64,000 nucleotides of DNA from Myxococcota bacterium (GTDB taxonomy: Bacteria; Myxococcota_A; UBA9160; UBA4427): contig JAWKRT010000002.1 in assembly GCA_041389495.1 (NCBI GenBank), positions 558,001 through 622,000 of the forward strand, given 5' to 3'. The notes beneath the pieces were generated by a model. That model was given only the letters and a program-made list of their open reading frames with translations. It ran no database searches and was not told the origin of the DNA. Shown here piece by piece: positions 57,985 through 64,000 of the stretch (position 1 is its first letter; the number at the start of each line of letters is the position of its first letter). The position numbers and the translations under genes were made by a program.

Positions 57985-60012
57985 TCAGACGGCCGCGTGC
58001 AGCGACACCGGCAGCCCCGAGAAGCGGGGCATGCCGGTGAGCGCATCGACGTCGTCGGGGCTCGTGAGCTGGTTGACGTTGTGCGCGCCGGGGAAGCCGT
58101 GCGGGACGCAGAGCGCGCCGGGCGGCAGCGTCGGGTCGATGCGCAGCGTTCCGCGCAGCTCGCCGTGCGCGCTGCGGACGACGGCCTCGGCGCCGTCGAC
58201 GAGCCCGGCGTCCTTGGCGTCGCGCGCGCTCGCGAGGATGGCCGGGCGGTCGCGCAGCTCGGTGAAGCGCGCGTTGATGTGGTGGCGCTGGCGGCGCGAG
58301 AGCAGCACGAGCGGTGCGCGCGCGTCGCGCGTGCGGCCGCGCTCCTCGAGTGCGCGCAGCTCGGCGACGAGCGCGGGCGGCGCGAGCCGGTAGCCGCCGA
58401 TCGCGTCGGCGCGCGCCTCGACCCAGCCGATCGGGATCGCGCCCGCGTCCTCGTAGTGCCCGTCGCGGAGCGCGTCGAGGTCGCGGCCCGCCGAGGCCGC
58501 GATGCGCGCGAGCGCGTCGTCGTCCGTCGCGGCGTGCGGGTCGAGCGAGGTGTCGAAGGGCACGCCGATGCGCTCGCCGAGGAGCGCGAGCACCTGCCAG
58601 AACGAGCGCCGCTCGCCTGCCGGGGCGACCGCGGGCGGCGTGTACTGCGTCGCGACGCGCGGGAAGGCGATGTCGACGGCGTAGGGGAGGTCGGCGCGCT
58701 CGAGCTGCCCCTTCGTGGGCAGGACGTGCGTCGAGATCGCGGTCGTCTCGTTGGCGATCACGTCGAAGGAGGCGAGCACGTCGAGCTTGGCGAGCGCGGC
58801 GCGCGTGCGCTCCGTGCCGGGCAGGCAGGCGACGAGGTTGCCGCCGAAGTTGAGGAGCGCGCGCAGGTTCCCGGCCTCGATCTCGTCGGCCATCGCCGCG
58901 CACGCGTACTCGCCGCCGACGGTGCGCAGCTCGGGGCGGCTCGCGGGGCCCGCGCGGCGCCAGCCGTCCTCGGGCGCGGGCGGCATCTCGAGGCGGTCGA
59001 AGCGCGTGAGGAAGCCCGGGTTCACGCACGCGCCGCCCGGCCGGTCGAGCGAGCCGGTCGCGATCATGAGCGCCCACGCGAGCCACTGCGTCGCGTTCGC
59101 GGTCGGCGACATCGAGATGCCGGTGCCCGTGTCGACGCAGAGCCGGCGCGCGCGCCGCACCGAGGTGAGCAGCGCCTGCAGGTCGCGCGGCGCGAGGCCC
59201 GTCTCGTCGCTCGCGCGCGCGGCGTCGAAGGGCGCGACGGCGGCCGCGAGCGCGTCGACGCCCTGCGCGTGCTCGCGCAGGAAGCGCGCGTCGGCGCCCT
59301 CGCGCAGCACCTCGCGCACGAGGAAGGCGAGCAGCGCGTGGTCGCTGCTCGGGCGGACGGCGAGGTGGCGCGTCGCGTGGCGCGCCGTCTCCGTCGCGCG
59401 CGGGTCGACGACCCACACCTCGCCGCGCGCCGTCATCTCGCGCATGCGCGCCGTCGGACTGTTCAGCATCGAGGTGTGGCCGTGCGAGACGAGCGGGTTG
59501 GTGCCGACGTAGAGCACGAGCCGGCAGCGCTCGAAGTCGGGGCGCGTCATCAGCCCGGGCACGCCCGCCACCATCTCGGAGACGAGCGTCTTCGCGATCA
59601 CGTCGATCGTCATGTCGCTGTAGACGGATGGCGTGCGCAGCGCGGCGGGCACGCGGCGCGCCATCCAGTACCCCGCGGCGTCCATGTAGCCGCCGCCGCC
59701 GAGGAAGACGCCGACGGCGGCGGGGCCGCTCTCGTCGAGGATCGCGCGCAGGCGCGCGGCGAGGTCGTCGAGCGCGTCGTCCCAGCCGGCGCGCGCGAGC
59801 GCGCCGTTCGCGCGCACGAGCGGAGTCTCGAGCCGCTGCGGGTGGTGATGGGCCTGCGGGAGCGCGCGCCCCTTCGAGCACGTGTAGCCCTGCGAGAGCG
59901 GGTGGTCGGCGTCGCCGCGCACGCGCACGACGCGGTCGCCGTCGACCTCGACGACGATGCCGCAGGCGGCGGTGCAGACGCGGCAGAACGAGCGCACGAG
60001 GGAAGCGGGCAT
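57985..60012 (-). CDS. molybdopterin oxidoreductase (DMSO-reductase superfamily)
   Basis: A 675-residue bis-MGD enzyme. The N-terminal [4Fe-4S] ligands are C10, C13, C17 and C45 (FCRVCTAACG and YTCSKG). VFLGGGGYMDAAGYWMARRV, LVLYVGTNPLVSHGH and GLAPRDLQALL are pterin-binding regions, and the C-terminal domain has LVLLSRRQRHHINARFTELR and GTLRIDPTLPPG. There is no Tat signal, so it is probably cytoplasmic. The physiological group resembles the formate dehydrogenase/assimilatory nitrate reductase-like branch often seen in lipid and steroid catabolic loci. It is downstream of a SnoaL-like protein on the same strand (47 bp gap). The substrate is unknown. Confidence 0.91.
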   Translation of the reverse strand: MPASLVRSFCRVCTAACGIVVEVDGDRVVRVRGDADHPLSQGYTCSKGRALPQAHHHPQRLETPLVRANGALARAGWDDALDDLAARLRAILDESGPAAVGVFLGGGGYMDAAGYWMARRVPAALRTPSVYSDMTIDVIAKTLVSEMVAGVPGLMTRPDFERCRLVLYVGTNPLVSHGHTSMLNSPTARMREMTARGEVWVVDPRATETARHATRHLAVRPSSDHALLAFLVREVLREGADARFLREHAQGVDALAAAVAPFDAARASDETGLAPRDLQALLTSVRRARRLCVDTGTGISMSPTANATQWLAWALMIATGSLDRPGGACVNPGFLTRFDRLEMPPAPEDGWRRAGPASRPELRTVGGEYACAAMADEIEAGNLRALLNFGGNLVACLPGTERTRAALAKLDVLASFDVIANETTAISTHVLPTKGQLERADLPYAVDIAFPRVATQYTPPAVAPAGERRSFWQVLALLGERIGVPFDTSLDPHAATDDDALARIAASAGRDLDALRDGHYEDAGAIPIGWVEARADAIGGYRLAPPALVAELRALEERGRTRDARAPLVLLSRRQRHHINARFTELRDRPAILASARDAKDAGLVDGAEAVVRSAHGELRGTLRIDPTLPPGALCVPHGFPGAHNVNQLTSPDDVDALTGMPRFSGLPVSLHAAV

Positions 60013-60059
60013 CGCGGTCTCCGGGCTCCTCGACGGCTCGCGCGCGCCGGCGCGCCGCG

Positions 60060-60446
60060 TCACTGCGGGAGCAGCATGGCGACGGTCTCCGCCGCGTGCA
60101 GGGAGTCGTTGTACTCCTTGACGTGCACGATCCTGCCCTGCTCGAACTCGAAGAGGAAGTGGTACGTGTTGCGGTAGCTCGCGCCGTTCACGAGCTCGGC
60201 CTCCGAGTGCGCCTCGACGGCGACGCGGTCGCCCTCGGCGGTCACGCCGTCGACCGTCATGGTGACCGGGCCGGTGCAGGCCTCGTGGAAGGCGGTGACC
60301 AGGTGCTGGAAGCCGGCCTTGTCGAGCGTGCCCGTGCCGGGCACCCACCACGTCGCGTCGGGCGCGAGCAGCGCCTCGTCGAGCACGCCGCGCGCCATGC
60401 TCTGGATGAATCGGAGTGCCGCTTCGCGGTTCGCCTCGGTTGCCAC
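60060..60446 (-). CDS. SnoaL/NTF2-like protein (ketosteroid isomerase-like fold)
   Basis: A 128-residue single-domain protein. NREAALRFIQSMARGVLDEA, TWWVPGTGTLDKAGFQHLV and the RNTYHFLFEFEQGRIVHVKE strand match the SnoaL-like cone-shaped fold. Members include isomerases, cyclases and hydratases. GTG 60446 is chosen because GGGAGG precedes it and the domain starts there. Upstream on the same strand are an Ltp-type aldolase, a DUF35 protein and a CoA-transferase; downstream is a molybdopterin enzyme. Such small proteins often act as hydratases or isomerases in steroid-like catabolism. The role here is inference. Confidence 0.83.
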   Translation of the reverse strand: MATEANREAALRFIQSMARGVLDEALLAPDATWWVPGTGTLDKAGFQHLVTAFHEACTGPVTMTVDGVTAEGDRVAVEAHSEAELVNGASYRNTYHFLFEFEQGRIVHVKEYNDSLHAAETVAMLLPQ

Positions 60447-60499
60447 GACGCCCTCCCGTCCGCCCGCGGCGCGCGCGTGCGGACCTCCGGCGACCGCGG

Positions 60500-60505
60500 A
60501 TTCTA
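60500..60505 (-). promoter_or_regulatory. -10-like TAGAAT before the SnoaL-like gene
   Basis: TAGAAT on the minus strand ends 53 nt before GTG 60446. Its first three bases are the TAG stop of the upstream thiolase-like gene, so it may be fortuitous. Confidence 0.28.
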
Positions 60506-61675
60506 GCCTCGCCCGAGGATCGCTCCGCTCATCCCGGCGGACACGAGGACGTGCTCGACGTCCTTCACCGGGTTGGCGGCCGTGCCGCGCACCTGGCGCA
60601 CGGCCTCGGCGATGTTGTTCATGCCGTGGATGTAGGCCTCGCCGATGTGCCCGCCGTTCGGGCTCACGGGGATCGTGCCGTCGAGCGCGATGTGCCCGTC
60701 CTTCACGAAGGCCGCGGCCTCGCCCGGCTCGCAGAAGCCCCAGGCCTCGAGGTGCCAGAGGACGGCGATCGTGAAGTGGTCGTAGAGCATGGCGACCTGC
60801 ATGTCGCGCGGGCCGAGGCCGGTGCGCCCGTACAGCTCCTTCGCGCAGGCGATGCCGGCGGCGAAGCGCGTCAGGTCGTCGTGGTAGTAGCTCGTGACCG
60901 TCTCGAACTCGCGCGGCACGGCCTCGGTCGCGCCGACGATGCGCACCGGCGGCTGGCGGAGGTCGCGCGCGCGCTCGCGGCTCGTCACGACGACGGCGAC
61001 GCCGCCGTCGCTCTCCTGCGTGCAGTCGAGCAGGCGGAACACGGGCTCGACGATCCAGCGCGACGCCTGGTGGTCGGCGAGCGTGATCGGCTTGCCGTAG
61101 AACCACGCGTTCGGGTTCGTCGACGCGTTCTTCCGCAGCTGCACCGAGACGTGTCCGAAGTCCTCGTTCGTGACGCCGTAGACGTGCATGTAGCGGGCGG
61201 CCTGGACGGAGGTCCACGCGGCCGGGCTCGCCGCGCCGAAGGGCAGGCTCCACTCGATGAAGCCGCTGCCGGCTCCGGCCTGGCCGCGCGACGCGCCCAT
61301 CTGCGACGTGCCGAAGCGGTACTCCGAGCGCTCGTTCATCGCGCGCCAGCACACGACGACGTCGGCCTGGCCGGAGTCGACGGCGGCGACGGCGTGCGCG
61401 AGCGGCCCGACCGAGCCGCCGCCGCCGTGACCGACGCGCGACGAGAAGCGCAGGTTCTCGACGCCGAGCGCGCGGACGAGGTCGACGTCCTCGTTGTTGT
61501 CGATCGTGAACGTCGACATGCCGTCGACGTCGCGCGGCGCGAGGCCCGCGTCGTCGAGCGCCGCCGTGATGCACTCGCACGCGAGCTGGAGCTCGCTGCG
61601 CCCCGAGTCCTTCGAGAACTCCGTCTGCCCGATGCCGACGATCGCCGCGCCGGTCTCGCGCGCCGCGCGGCCCAC
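60503..61675 (-). CDS. thiolase-like lipid-transfer protein (Ltp-type, likely retro-aldolase)
   Basis: A 390-residue thiolase-fold protein. ETGAAIVGIGQTEFSKDSGR is the SCP-x/Ltp opening. The position of the catalytic Cys of true thiolases is replaced by a Gly/Ser stretch (VGHGGGGSVGPLAHAVAAV), which argues against beta-ketothiolase. MLYDHFTIAVLWHLEAWGFC (YDxF motif) and NGGHIGEAYIHGMNNIAEAV are as in Ltp2-type aldolases that act with a DUF35 partner on steroid or alkyl side chains. The next gene upstream encodes exactly such a DUF35 protein, ending 1 bp before GTG 61675. It is probably a hydroxyacyl-CoA retro-aldolase; the substrate is unknown. Confidence 0.86.
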   Translation of the reverse strand: MGRAARETGAAIVGIGQTEFSKDSGRSELQLACECITAALDDAGLAPRDVDGMSTFTIDNNEDVDLVRALGVENLRFSSRVGHGGGGSVGPLAHAVAAVDSGQADVVVCWRAMNERSEYRFGTSQMGASRGQAGAGSGFIEWSLPFGAASPAAWTSVQAARYMHVYGVTNEDFGHVSVQLRKNASTNPNAWFYGKPITLADHQASRWIVEPVFRLLDCTQESDGGVAVVVTSRERARDLRQPPVRIVGATEAVPREFETVTSYYHDDLTRFAAGIACAKELYGRTGLGPRDMQVAMLYDHFTIAVLWHLEAWGFCEPGEAAAFVKDGHIALDGTIPVSPNGGHIGEAYIHGMNNIAEAVRQVRGTAANPVKDVEHVLVSAGMSGAILGRG

Positions 61676-62107
61676 CTAACGAGGCCTCCGCGGCCGGAAC
61701 TGGTGGACGGCGCCGCCGTCCGCCGTCGGCGCGAAGAACACCTCGAGCGGCATGCCGACCTCGATGTCGGCGGGCTCGACGTCGCACAGGTTCGAGAGCA
61801 TGCGCATGCCCTCCTCGAGCTCGACGAGCGCGATCAGGTAGCCGGGCGGGAACATCGGGAGCGGCGGGTGCACGGGCTTCGCCCAGGAGTAGAGCGTCGC
61901 GCGCCCCGACAGCTCGACCTCCTCGCGCTCGACGCTCTGGCAGTGCGGGCACATCGGGCGCGGCGGGAAGCGGAAGCGCTTGCAGCTCGCGCAGCGCTGT
62001 CCGAGCAGCACGCCGCGCTTGCAGCCCTCCCAGAAGAAGGCGCCGTCGCGCGAGGCGTTCGGCGCCGGGCGCTGCGGCGCGGCCGCCGGGCCGGACGCCG
62101 CGCTCAT
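61676..62107 (-). CDS. DUF35/OB-fold Zn-ribbon protein (ChsH2-like)
   Basis: A 143-residue acyl-CoA-associated OB-fold protein. The N-terminal rubredoxin-like zinc ribbon has C39, C42, C53 and C56 (CASC and MCPHC). The OB fold follows with ATLYSWAKPVHPPLPMFPPG and LIALVELEEGMRMLSNLCDV. It is the partner class that binds and orients Ltp-type aldolases or MaoC hydratases. It overlaps the CoA-transferase stop (ATGA, 62104-62107) and touches the Ltp-like gene. The extended Ala/Pro-rich N-terminus of about 20 residues is likely flexible. Confidence 0.9.
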   Translation of the reverse strand: MSAASGPAAAPQRPAPNASRDGAFFWEGCKRGVLLGQRCASCKRFRFPPRPMCPHCQSVEREEVELSGRATLYSWAKPVHPPLPMFPPGYLIALVELEEGMRMLSNLCDVEPADIEVGMPLEVFFAPTADGGAVHQFRPRRPR

Positions 62108-64000
62108 CGCGACGCCTGCGGCGCGGCGAGCGCCGTCGGCCCGACGGGCTCGGTGACGAGCGGGCTCACGCGCTCGTCGCCGACCGCGCCCGACGCGAGC
62201 AGCCGCTCGACCTCCTGCGCGTCGAAGCCGACCTCGGCGAGCACGCCGCGCGTGTCGGCGCCGACGAGGAAGGGCGGGCCCTGGATGCGCGCCGGCGTGC
62301 CGGAGAACGAGAACGCGAGGCCGATCTGCCCGAGCTGCTTCACGACCGGGTGCGCGTAGCTCGCGACCCACTGGTGGCGGAGCGCTTCGGGGTCGGCCCA
62401 CATCTCCATGCCGGCGGTGTCGGACGACACCTCGCACGGCACGCCCGCGGCGTCGAGCGCGCGCTGCCACTCGACGGCGGGCTTCGCGGCGAGTGCGCGC
62501 TCGACCGCGGCGGCGCGCTCGTCGTCGCCCGCGCGCGCGTCGACGCCGAGCACGCGGCCGAGCGCCTCCCAGTGCGCGTCGTTCGCGAGCGACAGGCACA
62601 GCCAGCCGTCGGCGGTGGGATAGATGCGCACGCCCGCCGAGAAGCCCGTCTGCATGGCGTCGAGCATCGGGCGCTCGAAGCCCGTGCCGTCGGGGCGCGC
62701 CACCGCGTACGACGTGTTGAGCAGCTGCGCGTTGACGATGGCCGTGTCGACGAACTGCCCGCGGCCCGTCTTCTCGCGATCGAAGAGCGCCTGGCAGATC
62801 GCGATCGCGGCGAGGAAGCCGTTGCCCGTGTCGCCGAGGTTCGTGAGCGACCAGATGGGACGACCGCCGCGCCCGCAGCCCCCGTCCTCCCACTCGACGC
62901 CCGCCAGGCACGCGCCCGTCTGGTCGTTGCCGGGCAGGAGCTCGCGCGGGCCGCGCTCGAAGCCGCGCGTGTGGCAGTACACGAGACGCGGGAACTCGTC
63001 CTTCAGGCTCTCGTAGTCGATGCCGAGCTTGACGGCCGCCGGGTAGCGCATGTTGTGCATGACGACGTCGGCCGAAGCGACGAGCCGCCGCACGACTTCG
63101 CGCGCGCCGTCGTGCTTCATGTCGATCGCGATGCTGCGCTTGCCGCGGTTGCAGCACATGGCGATCTGGCTCTGGTGCCAGTACCAGTCGTGCTTCGCGT
63201 TGATCTTGATGACGGTCGCGCCGAGGTCGGAGAGCACCTGCGTGCAGTAGGGGCCGGCGACCGCGAGGCCGAAGTCGAGCACGCGGATGCCGGCGAGCGG
63301 GCCGCCCGCGAGGGCGGCGTCTCCGGCCGCGGGCGGCGTCGATGCCGGCTTCGCCGCCGCTCGCGCCGCGTCGCGCAGCGCCCGGGCCTCGGCGTGCACG
63401 GCGGCCGTGTGCTCGCCCGCGCGCGGTGCCGGGCCGCGGATCGCGCCCGGGCTGCGCTCGAGCTTGTAGGCGATGCCGACGGTGCGGATCGGCCCGAGCT
63501 CCGGGTCGTCGACCTCGGCGACGCAGCCGTCCGCGAGCAGCAGCGGGTCGGCGAGCGCCTCCTCGGGCGTGCGGATCTTCTGGATGCAGACGCTCGCCTC
63601 GGCGCCCGCCTCGGTCCACGCGTCGGCCGTGAACTTCGCGATCGTCTTCGCCATCGGCTCCCAGTAGTGGTGGAGGACGAAGATCTCCTCGGTGCCGAGG
63701 CCGATGCGGTCGGGGTCCTCGCGGACGCGCAGGTCGGTGTGCGCCTCGAGCGTGTCGCCCTCGCCGGCGGCGAGCACGAAGCGCGGGTTCGGCGGCCAGC
63801 AGTGCACCCAGCGACCGTCCGCGCACTCGAACAGGCCCTTCGGCGAGCGGCTGTCGCCGACCCAGCTCATGAAGCTCGGCGCCTCGAAGTCCTCGGCCTT
63901 GCCGAACGCGAGCACCCCGGCCGCGAGCGCGCCGCGCAGCAGCGACGTCTCGACCCACTGGCCGCGCCCCGTCACCTCGCGCGCGCGCAGCGCGGCGCTG
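62104..64000 (-). CDS. class III CoA-transferase (CaiB/BaiF), tandem two-domain, 5' end beyond window
   Basis: The frame is open to the window edge, giving 632 visible residues. The C-terminal part (about residue 238 onward in the visible part) is a complete CaiB/BaiF domain: GIRVLDFGLAVAGPYCTQVL, VIKINAKHDWYWHQSQI, and the catalytic Asp in LLPGNDQTGACLAG. The preceding part is the end of another CaiB-like domain (RGQWVETSLLRGALAAGVLA), so the protein is a fusion of two halves, as in some bile-acid and steroid CoA-transferases. It activates a carboxylic acid by CoA exchange for the following aldolase pathway. The start codon lies outside the window. Confidence 0.88.
   Translation of the reverse strand, partial: SAALRAREVTGRGQWVETSLLRGALAAGVLAFGKAEDFEAPSFMSWVGDSRSPKGLFECADGRWVHCWPPNPRFVLAAGEGDTLEAHTDLRVREDPDRIGLGTEEIFVLHHYWEPMAKTIAKFTADAWTEAGAEASVCIQKIRTPEEALADPLLLADGCVAEVDDPELGPIRTVGIAYKLERSPGAIRGPAPRAGEHTAAVHAEARALRDAARAAAKPASTPPAAGDAALAGGPLAGIRVLDFGLAVAGPYCTQVLSDLGATVIKINAKHDWYWHQSQIAMCCNRGKRSIAIDMKHDGAREVVRRLVASADVVMHNMRYPAAVKLGIDYESLKDEFPRLVYCHTRGFERGPRELLPGNDQTGACLAGVEWEDGGCGRGGRPIWSLTNLGDTGNGFLAAIAICQALFDREKTGRGQFVDTAIVNAQLLNTSYAVARPDGTGFERPMLDAMQTGFSAGVRIYPTADGWLCLSLANDAHWEALGRVLGVDARAGDDERAAAVERALAAKPAVEWQRALDAAGVPCEVSSDTAGMEMWADPEALRHQWVASYAHPVVKQLGQIGLAFSFSGTPARIQGPPFLVGADTRGVLAEVGFDAQEVERLLASGAVGDERVSPLVTEPVGPTALAAPQASR

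Noticed and set aside
60503..61675. Ordinary beta-ketothiolase call
   Set aside because: The catalytic Cys region is replaced by Gly/Ser and the partner DUF35 gene indicates an Ltp-type aldolase.

Overview
The window is about 64 kb of very GC-rich bacterial chromosome, roughly 70-75% by eye. It is almost entirely coding, with short intergenic gaps and frequent GTG or TTG starts. No rRNA, tRNA, CRISPR array, transposase or phage gene was seen. The cell is Gram-negative: there are two outer-membrane porins, a tripartite RND pump, lipoproteins with clear lipoboxes and a protein with a C-terminal sorting signal. F420-type luciferase-like enzymes, acyl-CoA and steroid-like side-chain catabolism, a tungsten/molybdenum aldehyde oxidoreductase and a type III PKS lipid cluster together suggest an uncultured Myxococcota/'Deltaproteobacteria' or Binatota-like lineage. 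That placement is inference; no phylogenetic marker is present.

Layout. 1-6000: a partial membrane-bound dehydrogenase, a GST, an LLM oxidoreductase, a chemoreceptor and an AhpD-like protein. 6083-10611: an acyl-CoA ligase and a convergent GT2/Gfo-Idh/DegT nucleotide-sugar cassette. 11011-15200: a small unknown protein, a second chemoreceptor, a tiny lipoprotein and an OprB-like porin. 15276-17291: two NAD(P)-dependent dehydrogenases. 17421-20189: a cupredoxin-like/porin/cupredoxin operon facing a GGDEF-EAL protein (20186-22888). 23092-26339: an SDR, a sulfotransferase and an LLM oxidoreductase. 26407-30649: an RND pump. 30832-32478: an AidB-like acyl-CoA dehydrogenase. 32510-35768: an NhaR-like LysR regulator divergent from carbonic anhydrase and a SulP transporter, a likely bicarbonate-uptake unit. 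35808-38968: a sorted surface protein, a metallophore-binding-like lipoprotein and a DUF1214 lipoprotein. 39277-45296: a Rieske oxygenase, an amidohydrolase, an aldehyde:ferredoxin oxidoreductase overlapped by a MoaD-like sulfur carrier, a small Met-rich membrane protein and a methyltransferase.

The most distinctive region is 45271-53142. It is a tightly overlapping operon encoding an NnrU/ICMT-like membrane protein, a type III polyketide synthase, an ICMT-type methyltransferase, an acyl carrier protein, a fatty acyl-AMP ligase and a geranylgeranyl-reductase-like FAD enzyme, followed by an MMPL/RND exporter. It reads as a pathway that activates a fatty acid, loads it on a dedicated ACP, extends it to a phenolic or pyrone lipid, methylates and oxidises or reduces it, and exports it. 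53360-57951 holds an RluE-like pseudouridine synthase, an aminotransferase, AqpZ and an ABC-F protein. 57985-64000 holds a molybdopterin oxidoreductase downstream of a CoA-transferase/DUF35/Ltp-type aldolase/SnoaL-like group.

Two regulatory patterns recur. TANNNT -10-like hexamers lie either 30-90 nt upstream of starts or only 6-8 nt upstream, which implies leaderless mRNAs. Perfect GC-rich hairpins without U-tracts sit between convergent genes, several with the stop codon in the loop.
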